Of a stretch of 64,000 bases of DNA, positions 24,880-34,083 are shown one piece after another. Position 1 is the stretch's first letter; every line of letters starts with the position of its first letter. This stretch comes from Modestobacter italicus. Lineage in GTDB: Bacteria > Actinomycetota > Actinomycetes > Mycobacteriales > Geodermatophilaceae. The notes beneath the pieces were generated by a model. The model searched no databases, had not been told where the DNA came from, and saw nothing but the letters and a program-made list of their open reading frames with translations. The stretch spans positions 434,001-498,000 of the forward strand of contig NZ_JABGCJ010000002.1 in assembly GCF_019799965.1 (NCBI RefSeq), read 5' to 3'. The translations under genes and the position numbers were made by a program.

Positions 24880-26564
24880 CAGTCGCGTGGCTCCTGCTGG
24901 GGCCGACCGCCTTCGGACGGTCGCCCGCCCTCGCTGGGGCGACCCGAGCCGGTGAGCTCGCGGCTGGCCTGCTCGGACTCCAGGCCACGGGCCTCGAGCT
25001 CGGCCTGACGCTGCACCTCGGCCGGCTCCTCGATGGGGGAGAAGAAGCCCTTGATCGCCCGGCGAGCGCCGCCGACCTGGTTCATCTTCTTGGGCACGGA
25101 GGCGCCGCCGTAGGCCAGCTGGCCGTGGCCGTGCTCGTCGACCGGGCCGAGCGGCTGGTGCACCTCGATGAACTCACCGCTCGGCAGCCGGCGGATGACG
25201 CCGGTCTCGATGCCGTGCTCGAGCACCTCGCGGTCGTGCCGCTCGAGACCCAGGCAGATCCGATAGGTGATCCAGTAGGCGATCGGGGGGAGGACCAGGA
25301 AGCCGATCCGGCCGAACCAGGTCATCGCGTTGAGGCTGATGTCGAACTTCTCGGCGATGACGTCGTTGCCGCCGGAGATCCAGAGCACCACGTAGGCGGT
25401 GATCGCCATCATGCCCAGCGAGGTGCGCACGGGGACGTCGCGCGGGCGCTGGAGCAGGTGGTGGCTGGCCGTGTCACCGGTCAGCTTGCGCTCGATGATC
25501 GGGTAGAGCGCGAGCAGGGTGAACATGACACCCGGGATGCCGAGGGCGCCCCAGAGGACCGGCGGGATGTGGTAGCCCCACAGCACGATCTCCCACGGCG
25601 GGAAGATGCGGGAACCACCATCGACGAAGCCGATGTACCAGTCGGGCTGGGACCCGGCCGAGACCTGGGCCGGGTTGTAGGGCCCGAACAGCCAGAACGG
25701 GTTGATCTGCACCAGGCCACCGAGGGCGGCGCAGAGGCCGAACACGATGAAGAACAGTGCGGTCGCCTTGCCGGCGAAGGTGGGGAAGAGCCGGTTGCCG
25801 ACCACGTTGTGCTCGGTGCGACCAGCGCCCGGGAACTGCGTGTGCTTCTGCTTCACCAGGATGAGCAGGTGGAGCGCGATCAGGGCCAGCAGGATGGCCG
25901 GGATGATCAGCACGTGCAGGATGTAGAGCCGGCCGATGATCAGCTCGCCGGGGAAGTCCCCACCGAAGACGGTGAAGTAGACCCACGTCCCGATCACCGG
26001 GATGGAGAGGAACACCGCCGAGAAGATCCGGAGCCCGGTGCCCGACAGCAGGTCGTCGGGGAGGGTGTAGCCGGCGAAGCCCTCGAGCATGGCCAGCACC
26101 AGCAGCGCGACGCCGATGAACCAGTTGGTCTCACGGGGCCGGCGGAAGGCGCCGGTGAAGAAGATGCGGAGCAGGTGGACGCAGATCGCGGCGACGAACA
26201 GCAGCGCCGCCCAGTGGTGCATCTGGCGGATCAGCAGACCACCGCGGACGTCGAAGGAGATGTCCAGGGACGACTCGAAGGCCGCGGACATCTCGATGCC
26301 GCGCATCGCGGCGTACGAGCCCTGGTACGTGACCTCGGTCATCGTGGCGTCGTAGAAGAACGTCAGGTACGTCCCGGACAGCAGCAGGACGACGAACGCG
26401 TACAGCGCGATCTCGCCGAGCAGGAAGGACCAGTGGTCAGGGAAGACCTTGTTCAGCGTGCGGCGGACCGGGCCGGCGACGATCAAGCGATCGTCGACCT
26501 CCAGGGCCGCCTTGCCGACGAGCGTCGTGGGCTGGCCCGGCGCCGTCGTCGTGGTGGTCGCCAT
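24879..26564 (-). CDS. qcrB: cytochrome bc1 complex cytochrome b subunit
   Basis: Membrane subunit of the menaquinol:cytochrome c reductase. It has 561 residues, longer than mitochondrial cytochrome b because of an actinobacterial C-terminal extension rich in charged residues. Helices carry the haem-ligating His pairs ([15 protein letters not shown] and [22 protein letters not shown] regions). The Qo-site motif appears as PPWEI (in [12 protein letters not shown]), replacing the common PEWY. The ATG shares its A with the qcrA stop (TGATG). The C-terminal GRPSEGG repeats are low complexity. Confidence 0.95.
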   Translation of the reverse strand: MATTTTTAPGQPTTLVGKAALEVDDRLIVAGPVRRTLNKVFPDHWSFLLGEIALYAFVVLLLSGTYLTFFYDATMTEVTYQGSYAAMRGIEMSAAFESSLDISFDVRGGLLIRQMHHWAALLFVAAICVHLLRIFFTGAFRRPRETNWFIGVALLVLAMLEGFAGYTLPDDLLSGTGLRIFSAVFLSIPVIGTWVYFTVFGGDFPGELIIGRLYILHVLIIPAILLALIALHLLILVKQKHTQFPGAGRTEHNVVGNRLFPTFAGKATALFFIVFGLCAALGGLVQINPFWLFGPYNPAQVSAGSQPDWYIGFVDGGSRIFPPWEIVLWGYHIPPVLWGALGIPGVMFTLLALYPIIERKLTGDTASHHLLQRPRDVPVRTSLGMMAITAYVVLWISGGNDVIAEKFDISLNAMTWFGRIGFLVLPPIAYWITYRICLGLERHDREVLEHGIETGVIRRLPSGEFIEVHQPLGPVDEHGHGQLAYGGASVPKKMNQVGGARRAIKGFFSPIEEPAEVQRQAELEARGLESEQASRELTGSGRPSEGGRPSEGGRPQQEPRD

Positions 26565-27679
26565 CAGTCGAGTCTCCCAATGTTCCAGAACGAGGGTCCG
26601 ACGGGCTCGGGGAAGTCGCCGCGTGCCCTGAAGTATCCCTCGTCATCGACGGTGATGGGCAGCTGCGGCAGGGAACGCGTCGCGGGGCCGAAGACCGGCT
26701 TGGCGCCCTGGGTGACGTCGAACTGCGACTGGTGGCACGGGCAGAGGATCCGGCTGGTCTCCTGCTCGTAGAGCGACACCGGGCAGCCGGCGTGGGTGCA
26801 GATCTTGGAGTAGGCGATGTAGTCGCCGTAGCCGTAGTCCTCCCGGCCCTCGGCAGTGACCAGGGTGGCCATCTGGTCCGGCCGCAGACGGATCAGCATG
26901 ACGGCTGCGTCAGCGGCCCGGTTGCCGCCCTCGACGGCCGGGAAGACCGTCTCCAGCGAACCGACCTGCTGGTCGCCGGGGCGGACGGGGGTGCCGTCCT
27001 CCCGGAGGAGTCGCACGCCCTCGGCCCACGGGGTGGTGCCCAGGGGGTTGCCCGTGTTCGGGTTCTTGATCAGCCCACCGAGCGGGGCGATCAGCATGGC
27101 CCCGAAGGCCGCGCCCATCACGCCGATGGTGCCCAGCAGCACCTTGCGGCGGGGGAGGCCCGAGTTGTCCAGGCCGCTCATCAGCGTCGCGCCGGTGGTG
27201 ACCCGGTCGAAGTGCGAGCCGTCGTGCTTGTCCTGGACGGCGGTCTCGTGCGGCAGCAGCTTCTTGACGTAGAGCACCAGGCCCACGCCGATGCAGATCA
27301 GCGACGCACCCATGGTGGCGCCCAGGAGCGGGGTGTAGATCGCGCTCCAGGTGCTGCCGCCGATCTCCCACTCCCAGCTCGGGAGGAACCAGCCCGAACC
27401 GGCGTAGATGACCAGGAAGGCCACGGCGAACAGGCCGGCCAGCGCGAACCACAGCGTGACCAGTCGGGTGTTCTTCTTGTCCAGCGGCGAGCCGGGCGGG
27501 GGCACGGGGTCGACGTGCAGGACCTCGACGCCGTCGTAGCGGGCGCCCAGCCGGTCCAGCTCGGTGCGGTCCATCGCCGCCAGCTGCTCGGGCGAGTGCT
27601 CCGCGTCGGGACCGCCGTGGAGCGGTCCGGACGTGTCGTCCCCGCCGGCCGAGCCAGGACCGTGCTCGGTGGTGGTCAC
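26564..27679 (-). CDS. qcrA: cytochrome bc1 complex Rieske iron-sulfur subunit
   Basis: Carries the 2Fe-2S cluster that accepts electrons from menaquinol. It has 371 residues with three N-terminal membrane helices, as in other actinobacteria (canonical Rieske proteins have one). The cluster ligands are C294 and H296 (CTHAGC) and C313 and H316 (CPCHQS); C299 and C315 form the expected disulfide. The GTG at 27679 follows a gaggaga ribosome site; longer in-frame extensions would run into qcrC. Confidence 0.94.
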   Translation of the reverse strand: MTTTEHGPGSAGGDDTSGPLHGGPDAEHSPEQLAAMDRTELDRLGARYDGVEVLHVDPVPPPGSPLDKKNTRLVTLWFALAGLFAVAFLVIYAGSGWFLPSWEWEIGGSTWSAIYTPLLGATMGASLICIGVGLVLYVKKLLPHETAVQDKHDGSHFDRVTTGATLMSGLDNSGLPRRKVLLGTIGVMGAAFGAMLIAPLGGLIKNPNTGNPLGTTPWAEGVRLLREDGTPVRPGDQQVGSLETVFPAVEGGNRAADAAVMLIRLRPDQMATLVTAEGREDYGYGDYIAYSKICTHAGCPVSLYEQETSRILCPCHQSQFDVTQGAKPVFGPATRSLPQLPITVDDEGYFRARGDFPEPVGPSFWNIGRLD

Positions 27680-27749
27680 GCGGTCTCCTCGGAGGCGTTC
27701 ATCGCCCGTGCGGGACGGGCGGGCTTGAGGGGGGAGTGCGGGAACTGGC

Positions 27750-28634
27750 TCACGGGGCCTTGGTCCCCATCCAGAAGATCCCGAAGAGCAGAGCGCCGAC
27801 ACCCACGGTCCACATGACCAGGCCCTCGGCGACCGGGCCGACCCGGCCGATCCCGGCACCGCCGGGGTCGGCAGCGGCCTTGATGGTCTGCACGTAGGTG
27901 ATGATCGAGCGCTTCTCGTCCGGCGTCAGCTGGTTGTCACCGAAGACCGGCATGTTCTCCGGGCCGGACAGCATGGCGGCGTAGATCGTCAGGTCGTCGG
28001 CCTCCATCAGCGAGGGGGCGCGCTTCCCGGAGGACAGTGCACCGCCCATGCCGGTGAAGTTGTGGCACTGGGCGCAGTTGAGCCGGAAGAGCTCGCCGCC
28101 CTCGGCCAGGTCGCCGTCCCGCAGGTCGCCCGAGGGCAGCGTGGGGCCGCCACCGTTCTCCTGGATGTAGGCCATCAGCTGGTCGATCTCCTCCTCGGAG
28201 AAGACCGGCGGGCGCTCGGGGGCCTGGGCCTCCTGGCGGACCAGCGGCATGCGACCGGTGTGCACCTGGAAGTAGACGGCGGCCTCGCCGACCCCGATGA
28301 GGGACGGGCCGCGGTCCTGCACGCCCTGCAGGTTGGAACCGTGGCAGGTGATGCAGCTGCGGGTGTAGAGCTCGCGGCCGGCCTCGACGGCGTTCGACGG
28401 GTTGCCCGTCGCGTCGTCGGCGGCGCTGGCCCCCGGGGCCAGGGCGGAGTAGCCCACACCGGTCAGCACCAGCGCGGCCAGCAGGCCGGCGATGTTGGCC
28501 AGGCGACGGCGCTGCTTGCTCCGGCGCCGGTCGCGTGCCGCGGCAGCCGGGGTGCCGGCGGCCGGACGGCGACGGCGCAGGCCGCGGCGACCGCCCTCGA
28601 GGGGGGCTTCGGAGGAGGCGTTCGTGGTGGACAC
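27750..28634 (-). CDS. qcrC: dihaem cytochrome c subunit of the bc1 complex
   Basis: A membrane-anchored c-type cytochrome that passes electrons directly from bc1 to the aa3 oxidase; actinobacteria lack a soluble cytochrome c. It has 294 residues with an N-terminal basic region and signal-anchor, two CxxCH haem sites (C94-H98 CITCH, C187-H191 CAQCH) with distal Met candidates, and a C-terminal membrane helix ([18 protein letters not shown]). The GTG start is 8 bases after the ctaE stop. Confidence 0.95.
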   Translation of the reverse strand: MSTTNASSEAPLEGGRRGLRRRRPAAGTPAAAARDRRRSKQRRRLANIAGLLAALVLTGVGYSALAPGASAADDATGNPSNAVEAGRELYTRSCITCHGSNLQGVQDRGPSLIGVGEAAVYFQVHTGRMPLVRQEAQAPERPPVFSEEEIDQLMAYIQENGGGPTLPSGDLRDGDLAEGGELFRLNCAQCHNFTGMGGALSSGKRAPSLMEADDLTIYAAMLSGPENMPVFGDNQLTPDEKRSIITYVQTIKAAADPGGAGIGRVGPVAEGLVMWTVGVGALLFGIFWMGTKAP

Positions 28635-28642
28635 CCGGTTCC

Positions 28643-29257
28643 CTACTTGATCAGGTAGATCGTGACGAAGAGACCGACCCACACGACGTCGACGAAGTGC
28701 CAGTAGTAGGACACGACGATGGCCGAGGTCGCCTGGGCAGGCGTGAAACGGCCCATGGTGGACCGGATGAGCACGAAGAGGAAGGCGACCAGGCCGCCGA
28801 TCACGTGCAGGGCGTGGAACCCGGTGGTCAGGTAGAACACCGACCCGTAGGACGACGACGCGATGGTCGTGCCGTGGTCGACGACCAGGGTGCGGTACTC
28901 GAAGCCCTGGCCGAGCACGAAGATCAAGCCCATGGCGAAGGTGACGGTGAACCAGCGCCGGAGGCCGTAGACGTTGCCGATCTCCGCGGCGAACACGCCG
29001 AACTGACAGGTCACCGACGAGGCGACCAGGATCAGCGTGAAGAACAACGCGTACGGCACGTTGAGCTCGGTCGGCTCTGGCGGCCAGCCGTCCTCGGCTC
29101 GGGCTCGCGCGGTGAAGTACATGGCGAACAGGCCGGCGAAGAACATCAGCTCACTGGCGAGCCAGACGATCGTGCCGACGCTGACCATGTTCGGTCGGGT
29201 CAGGGAGTGCACCCGCGAGGTGTCGAAGGTGCTGCTCGCCACGGGGGCCGTTGTCAC
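28643..29257 (-). CDS. ctaE: cytochrome c oxidase subunit III
   Basis: A 204-residue five-helix subunit of the aa3 oxidase. Typical actinobacterial opening [32 protein letters not shown] and ending [21 protein letters not shown]. It is first in the ctaE-qcrC-qcrA-qcrB operon. I take the GTG at 29257. The upstream frame (29290) is unlikely, and a CATGAT box 6 bases before this GTG may be the -10. Confidence 0.95.
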   Translation of the reverse strand: MTTAPVASSTFDTSRVHSLTRPNMVSVGTIVWLASELMFFAGLFAMYFTARARAEDGWPPEPTELNVPYALFFTLILVASSVTCQFGVFAAEIGNVYGLRRWFTVTFAMGLIFVLGQGFEYRTLVVDHGTTIASSSYGSVFYLTTGFHALHVIGGLVAFLFVLIRSTMGRFTPAQATSAIVVSYYWHFVDVVWVGLFVTIYLIK

Positions 29258-29390
29258 CCGGTCATCATGGCATCGGCACAGGCGTCCCACGACGTGGGGT
29301 GGGACGGCGTGGCGCGTGTCGGCGACGCCGTGCGCGAGCGCCCAGCACAGGCCCGTGCGGCACCTTGCCCGGCGGGTCGGGTGTGGGCAC

Positions 29391-29396
29391 TAGGCT
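29391..29396 (+). promoter_or_regulatory. -10 box of the pseudo-receiver gene, leaderless
   Basis: TAGGCT 7 bases before the GTG at 29404. This gene and trpD probably form one transcript. Confidence 0.5.
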
Positions 29397-29403
29397 CGCG
29401 CAG

Positions 29404-29826
29404 GTGAGCGTCGACGCCGCACCGGCCACCGTGCTGGTCTTCAGCCAGCGGGCCGAGGTCCGCGCCGCCGTCCGGACCGCGCTGGGTCGCTCCCCGGCCC
29501 CGGACGTGAGTCCGGTCACCTACGTGGAGTGCGCCACGGCCGACGAGGTCGTGGCGTCCGTCGACGCCGGTGGGATCGACCTGTGCGTCCTGGACGGCGA
29601 GGCCCAGCCGACCGGTGGCATGGGCATCAGCCGCCAGCTCACCCACGAGGTCGCCGACTGCCCGAAGCTGGTCGTGCTGATCGCGCGGCAGGCCGACAGG
29701 TGGCTGGCGCACTGGTCGATGGCCGACGCCACGCTCGCGTACCCGATCGACCCGCTGGCCGCCACCGAGGTGGTCGCGGGGCTGCTGCGCGAGCGCACCG
29801 CGCAGCGCCCCGCCGTCCGTCGCTGA
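29404..29826 (+). CDS. receiver-domain-like protein without output domain
   Basis: A 140-residue single-domain protein with a response-regulator fold. [15 protein letters not shown] matches the first strand and helix, and [12 protein letters not shown] holds the Asp in the phospho-acceptor position. The acidic pair normally following strand 1 is replaced (FSQRA), so phosphorylation by a standard mechanism is doubtful. The conserved position just before trpD is known in other actinobacteria. The gap to trpD is 2 bases, so they are co-translated. Confidence 0.75.
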   Translation: MSVDAAPATVLVFSQRAEVRAAVRTALGRSPAPDVSPVTYVECATADEVVASVDAGGIDLCVLDGEAQPTGGMGISRQLTHEVADCPKLVVLIARQADRWLAHWSMADATLAYPIDPLAATEVVAGLLRERTAQRPAVRR

Positions 29827-29828
29827 AC

Positions 29829-30887
29829 GTGGGCACCAGGGAACCGACGTGGTCGGGTCTGCTCAACCGGCTCGTCCGCGGTGAGGACCTCGCCGCCGCG
29901 GAGACCCGCTGGGCGATGCGCCAGGTGATGACCGGCGAGGCGACGCCCGCTCAGGTCGCCGGTTTCGTCGTCGCGCTGCGCGCCAAGGGCGAGTCGCCCG
30001 AGGAGGTCACCGGTCTGGCCGGCACGATGCTGGACCAGGCCACCCCCGTCACCTTGCCGGTCGACTGCGTGGACATCGTCGGTACCGGTGGCGACGGCGC
30101 GCAGACGGTCAACATCTCGACCATGGCGGCGATCGTGACCGCCGCTGCGGGCGCGCCGGTGGCCAAGCACGGCAACCGGGCGGCGTCCTCGGCCTCGGGA
30201 ACCGCGGACGTGCTGGAGGAGCTGGGCGTCGTGATCGACCTGCCCGCCCCCGCCGTGGCACGGTGCGTCCGGGACGCCGGGATCGGGTTCTTCTTCGCGC
30301 CGGTCTTCCACCCCGGGATGCGGCACGCCGCCGCTCCCCGCCGGGAGCTGGGGATCGGTACCGTCTTCAACTTCCTCGGGCCGTTGACCAACCCGGCCCG
30401 GCCGGTGGCCGCGGCGATCGGCTGCGCGGACACCCGGATGGCGCCGGTGCTGGCCCAGGTGCTGGCCGACCGGGGCACCAGGGCGCTGGTCTTCCGCGGC
30501 GACGACGGCCTGGACGAGCTGACCACCACGACAACCTCGGCGGTGTGGGTGGTCCGGGACGGCGAGGTCGTGGCCGAGCGACTGGACCCGACGGCGCTGG
30601 GCGTGCCGGTGGCCGAGCCCGGCGCGCTCCGGGGCGGGGGCCCGGCGGTCAACGCCGACGTGGTCCGGCGGTTGGTCGCCGGCGACCGGGGGGCGGTCCG
30701 GGACGCGGTGCTGCTGAACGCGGCCGCGGCGCTGGCGGCCTTCGACGAGCGCGGCGCCCGGCTGCACGACGCACTGGAGGCCGGCCTGCAGCGCGCGGCG
30801 GCCGCGGTGGACGACGGCCGCGCGGCGGCGAAGCTCGACGAGTGGGTCCGGGTCAGCCGGGCAGCGCGGGACGGCGCCGACGCCTGA
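29829..30887 (+). CDS. trpD: anthranilate phosphoribosyltransferase
   Basis: Second committed step of tryptophan synthesis: transfers phosphoribose from PRPP to anthranilate. It has 352 residues. PRPP-binding VGTGGDG, NISTMAA and the long signature [21 protein letters not shown] are all intact. [25 protein letters not shown] and the [12 protein letters not shown] block follow. It is isolated from the other trp genes, as in M. tuberculosis. Confidence 0.96.
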   Translation: MGTREPTWSGLLNRLVRGEDLAAAETRWAMRQVMTGEATPAQVAGFVVALRAKGESPEEVTGLAGTMLDQATPVTLPVDCVDIVGTGGDGAQTVNISTMAAIVTAAAGAPVAKHGNRAASSASGTADVLEELGVVIDLPAPAVARCVRDAGIGFFFAPVFHPGMRHAAAPRRELGIGTVFNFLGPLTNPARPVAAAIGCADTRMAPVLAQVLADRGTRALVFRGDDGLDELTTTTTSAVWVVRDGEVVAERLDPTALGVPVAEPGALRGGGPAVNADVVRRLVAGDRGAVRDAVLLNAAAALAAFDERGARLHDALEAGLQRAAAAVDDGRAAAKLDEWVRVSRAARDGADA

Positions 30888-30945
30888 CGGCGAGACGTCC
30901 CCGGCGGGGACCCGCCCCCGGTGCGGAGTGGACGGCCTCGCGCCC

Positions 30946-30973
30946 GCCGCCCCGTGCGCGCCGCCCCGTGCGC
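30946..30973. repeat. 14-bp unit duplicated in tandem
   Basis: gccgccccgtgcgc is repeated twice exactly in the 122-base space between the convergent trpD and RAM-domain genes. No clear terminator was found there. Confidence 0.8.
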
Positions 30974-31009
30974 GCTCGGCCGGGGGAGTGGCCGGCCCTC
31001 CGCCGGGGG

Positions 31010-31297
31010 CTAGTCGGCCTGGTCGAAGCCGATGGAGAACGCCGCTTCCAGGTCGTGGCGGGAGTAGGCGCGGAAGGCGATGTGCGTGGCGGTGTCGACC
31101 ACGCCGGGCACCTTGTTGATCCGCCCGGCGATCACCTGAGCGATCTCCTCGAACTCGTGCACGCGGACGAGCGCCACCAGGTCGACATCGCCGGCCACCG
31201 AGTACACCTCGCTGACGCCGGGCAGTGCGGCGACGGCCTCGGCGACCTCGCCGATGGAGTCGGTGGCGGCATCGATCATCACGATGGCGGTGATCAC
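31010..31297 (-). CDS. stand-alone Lrp/AsnC ligand-binding (RAM) domain
   Basis: A 95-residue protein consisting only of the effector-binding and oligomerisation domain of Lrp regulators (IGEVAEAVAALPGVSEVYSVAGDVDLVALVRV...TATHIAFRAYSR), with no helix-turn-helix. Such stand-alone RAM proteins can bind amino acids and partner with full-length Lrp proteins. The GTG overlaps the stop of the exonuclease gene (GTGA), and a TAGCAT box also lies 7 bases upstream, so both coupled translation and an internal leaderless promoter are possible. Confidence 0.85.
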   Translation of the reverse strand: MITAIVMIDAATDSIGEVAEAVAALPGVSEVYSVAGDVDLVALVRVHEFEEIAQVIAGRINKVPGVVDTATHIAFRAYSRHDLEAAFSIGFDQAD

Positions 31298-33240
31298 GTC
31301 GGGGATGCTAGCCCGCCGGCGACCCGGCCGCGCCGTCCCCGCCGGGACGTGGGCCGGCCGGCCGGCTCGGCGGCGCCGGGGACCAGCCGGTCGGGCTGTG
31401 CGCGGGTGCTCAGCGGGCGGTGGTCGGCGAACGGGTCCAGCTCGGCCCGGCCGGCCTCCACCCGGGCGAGGAAGTCGCGGTAGAGCCCGGTGCCCGGGGT
31501 GCGGCTGGCGAGCGTGCCGGTGACGTCGACCAGCCGGGTGCCGGGCTTCTCCATCCAGCGCAGCACCAGCTCGGTCTCGTCGACGCTGGCGGCCAGCTCG
31601 CCCTCCGGCGCGGTCGTGGTCTCGGCGGTGGCCAGCAGGTCGGCCACGTGCCGGCGCACCGAGCGGCCCCGCTCGGCGACGCCCGCGGCGACCAGGCGGC
31701 CTCGGCGGACGACCGACAGCTGCCAGCCGCCGGACCCGTCGGGCCGGGCGAGCACCAGCTCCGGGACGGCGGCCAGCAGCTCCAGGCGCTGCCGGCGGTG
31801 CACTGCCCGCAGCAGCACGGCCACCCGGTCCCGGAGCACTGCGGCGTCCTCGTACCGACCCTCCTCGGCCAGTCGCTCGACGCGGGTGAGCAGGGGTGCG
31901 ACCAGGCCACGCGGGTCGGAGTCGACCGCGGCGGTGAACACCGCCGCCACCGACGCGTACTCCTCCCGGCTCTGCTCGCCGGTGCACGGTGCGCCGCACC
32001 GGCCCATCCCGGCGAGGGCGCAGGCGGTGCCCAGCACGGTGAGCGAGAGGCGGGAGGTGCACTGCCGCAGCGGCAGTGACTCGTGCACCGCGGCGACCGC
32101 GGCGTCCGCGGCCCGGCGGTCGGGGAACGGCCCGAGGAAGACCCCGGCCCCGGGGCGCACGCGGCGGACCACGGACAGCCGGGGGAACGGCTCGTCGGTC
32201 AGCCGGACCCAGAGGGCGCGCTCGGGGAAGCGGGACCGGCGGTTGTAGCGCGGTTTGTGCTCGGCGATCAGCCGCAGCTCGCGCACCGCGGCCTCCAGGT
32301 CGTGGGCGCACGGCAGCGCCTCGATCCGTTCGGCGAGCGTGATCATCTCCGTCATCCGGCTGCGTTGCTCGCCGGCGGAGAAGTAGCTGCGCACCCGGCT
32401 GCGGAGGTCGGTGGAGGTGCCCACGTACAGCGGCTCGTCGCCGGGGCCGCGGAAGACGTAGACCCCGGGGCCGGACGGCACGTGCTCGGCCAGGTGCCGC
32501 TTCCGCCGGCGCTGGGGGTCGATCTGCCGGGTCAGCCCGGTCAGCTCCTCCAGGGACGTGATGCCGAGGGGGCCGAGCCGTTCGAAGAGGCCGTGCAGGA
32601 CGTCGACGGTCGCCCGGGCGTCGTCCAGGGCCCGGTGACAGGGCTGGGTGGACGTCGAGAAGTAGGGCGCGAGCGTGGCCAGCTTGCAGTTGGGCACCTC
32701 GTCGCGGGTCAGCAGCCGCCGGGCCAGGACGGCGGTGTCGACCGACGCGAACGCCGGCCAGGCCACCCCGGTCGCCTCGCACGCGGCCTTGAGGAAGCCG
32801 AGGTCGAACGGGGCGTTGTGGGCGACCAGCACGGCGCCCCGGGCGAACTCCAGGAAGGCCGGCAGCACCCCGTCGATGCGGGGGGCGGCGGCCACCATGG
32901 TGGAGGTGATGCCGGTCAGCACGCTGATGTAGGGCGGGATCTCCCGGCCCGGGTCGACCAGGGTCTGGAACTCACCGAGCACCTGGCCGCCGCGCACCTT
33001 CACCGCACCGATCTCGGTGATCGCGCTGTCCTTGGGGGAGCCCCCGGTGGTCTCCAGGTCGACGACCACGAAGGTGACGCCGGCCAACGGCGTGCCCAGG
33101 TCCTCGATCGTGGCCTGCTCGAACCGTGGCCGCTCGGCCGCCGTGGCCCCGGGGGCGCTCAGCCGGTGCCACCCCGGCGAGGTGGCCGGTGGCCGCGCGG
33201 GCACGGTCGACGGGTGAGGCGGAACGGGTACGGACGGCAC
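31294..33240 (-). CDS. DEDD exonuclease fused to UvrC-like GIY-YIG endonuclease
   Basis: A 648-residue nuclease fusion. The N-terminal DnaQ-type 3'-5' exonuclease (about 40-215) has VVVDLETTGG (first DED pair), AHNAPFDLGFL, and HRALDDARATVDVLHGL. The middle is a GIY-YIG domain (GPGVYVFRGPGDEPLYVGTSTDLRSRVRSYF). It is followed by the UvrC-like Cys-containing region (GMGRCGAPCTG) and a UVR-like helical segment. Homologues include Rv2191. It probably acts in DNA repair, but the substrate is unclear. I prefer the GTG at 33240 because TAGCGT lies 7 bases upstream; a GTG at 33285 is also open. Confidence 0.88.
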   Translation of the reverse strand: MPSVPVPPHPSTVPARPPATSPGWHRLSAPGATAAERPRFEQATIEDLGTPLAGVTFVVVDLETTGGSPKDSAITEIGAVKVRGGQVLGEFQTLVDPGREIPPYISVLTGITSTMVAAAPRIDGVLPAFLEFARGAVLVAHNAPFDLGFLKAACEATGVAWPAFASVDTAVLARRLLTRDEVPNCKLATLAPYFSTSTQPCHRALDDARATVDVLHGLFERLGPLGITSLEELTGLTRQIDPQRRRKRHLAEHVPSGPGVYVFRGPGDEPLYVGTSTDLRSRVRSYFSAGEQRSRMTEMITLAERIEALPCAHDLEAAVRELRLIAEHKPRYNRRSRFPERALWVRLTDEPFPRLSVVRRVRPGAGVFLGPFPDRRAADAAVAAVHESLPLRQCTSRLSLTVLGTACALAGMGRCGAPCTGEQSREEYASVAAVFTAAVDSDPRGLVAPLLTRVERLAEEGRYEDAAVLRDRVAVLLRAVHRRQRLELLAAVPELVLARPDGSGGWQLSVVRRGRLVAAGVAERGRSVRRHVADLLATAETTTAPEGELAASVDETELVLRWMEKPGTRLVDVTGTLASRTPGTGLYRDFLARVEAGRAELDPFADHRPLSTRAQPDRLVPGAAEPAGRPTSRRGRRGRVAGGLASPT

Positions 33241-33247
33241 GGGACGG

Positions 33248-33253
33248 ACGCTA
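33248..33253 (-). promoter_or_regulatory. -10 box of the exonuclease fusion gene, leaderless
   Basis: TAGCGT 7 bases before the GTG at 33240. It lies inside the longer open frame and therefore argues against the 33285 start. Confidence 0.45.
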
Positions 33254-33404
33254 GGTCGGGGGTCCGACAGTCCTCCGGAGGCCACGCCGGGCCGGCCGGG
33301 GACCCGGGCGGGGCGGCCGGGGGAGCGCGGGCGACCGGGCAGAACTGTCGGTGGCCGCTCCTAGCGTCCCCGGCGTCCGGATCCGAGAGAGAAGGAGAGC
33401 CGCC

Positions 33405-33752
33405 GTGCTCATCGACTGCGACACCTGCACCGTCCGCGGTCAGGGCTGCGACGACTGCGTCGTGACCGTCCTGCTGGGCGCACCACCGGGGTGGGGGAGC
33501 GAGCCCACGGTGGTCCCCCTGAGCCGACGCCGTCCGGGCGTCCGCGCCGGCGAGCCGCTCGAGCCGACCCGGGAGGCGCCCGGTCGGGTGGTCGCCGCTG
33601 CAGACCTGGACAGCGCGGCCGACGACGGCCGCCCGGTCGTCGAGCTGGACGACGTCGAGCGGAAGGCGGTGCGGGCGTTGGCAGACTTCGGCCTCGTTCC
33701 GCCGTTGCGCCATCAAGATGCGACCACTCGCGGCGACCGGCACGTGAGCTGA
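33405..33752 (+). CDS. Cys-rich small protein, possible zinc-binding, conserved in actinobacteria
   Basis: A 115-residue protein whose N-terminus carries two CxxC pairs (CDTC and CDDC, about eight residues apart), a likely Zn or Fe-S site. The rest is soluble, ending in a helical DDVERKAVRALADFGLVPPL segment. It has a GTG start with an aaggag ribosome site and lies just upstream of the NlpC/P60 gene. I recall similar proteins at this locus in other actinobacteria but no function. Confidence 0.7.
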   Translation: MLIDCDTCTVRGQGCDDCVVTVLLGAPPGWGSEPTVVPLSRRRPGVRAGEPLEPTREAPGRVVAAADLDSAADDGRPVVELDDVERKAVRALADFGLVPPLRHQDATTRGDRHVS

Positions 33753-33778
33753 CAAATCGCAGAGCTGTGATTTGTCAG
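33749..33778 (+). promoter_or_regulatory. A+T-rich palindrome at gene end: operator or terminator
   Basis: ctgacaaatc and gatttgtcag are exact 10-base arms around 10 bases, and the stop codon TGA (33750-33752) is in the left arm. TTTG(T/A)CAGGT recurs at 33771 and 33799. This A+T-rich, repeated half-site stands out in a G+C-rich genome and sits upstream of the riboswitch, so an operator for the hydrolase gene is as likely as a terminator. Confidence 0.5.
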
Positions 33779-33890
33779 GTGCTGTGGCGCATTGGGGGTT
33801 TGACAGGTCTTCATCTCGATCCGGTCACGGACTTAGGTTCGTCGTGTCCGAACGGGTTGTCGTCGCCACAGAGGGTGACCCCGAACGGGC

Positions 33891-34054
33891 ACCGCCGAAC
33901 CACCGGGTCGCCTCAGCGGCCGGGTGGACCGGGAGCCCACCGCAGTCATGGAGTGGGCCTCGCGTGCTCCGCAGCGTCGGAGCGCACGCGTCGACGACGA
34001 CGCGCAGACCGGGTGTCTCCTCGCCCGGACCCGTGAGCCGAGCCGGTCGGCGGT
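33891..34054 (+). ncRNA. probable c-di-AMP riboswitch (ydaO/yuaA type)
   Basis: The ends accgccga (33891-33898) and tcggcggt (34047-34054) form a perfect 8-bp P1. Just inside, GACCGGGAGCCCA resembles the conserved GAGCGGGGGACCCA. The 3' part GCCCGGACCCGUGAGCC matches the consensus GCCCGAAUCCGUCAGCU at most positions. Location upstream of an NlpC/P60 cell-wall hydrolase is the classical actinobacterial context. A covariance-model search (RF00379) was not possible here. Confidence 0.7.
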
Positions 34055-34083
34055 CTCGACTGTGAAACGGAGTCCCGCCGCCC

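Noticed and set aside
23868-24955. Several long frames on both strands between ctaF and qcrB
   Set aside because: Simultaneously open on both strands, composed of Arg/Pro/Gly/Ala, without start signals or homology that I can recognise.
33800-33805. TTGACA as a -35 box for the hydrolase gene
   Set aside because: The best -10 (TAGGTT at 33834) is 28 bases away and no TANNNT lies at 16-18 bases. The sequence fits better as one of the repeated TTTGNCAG half-sites.
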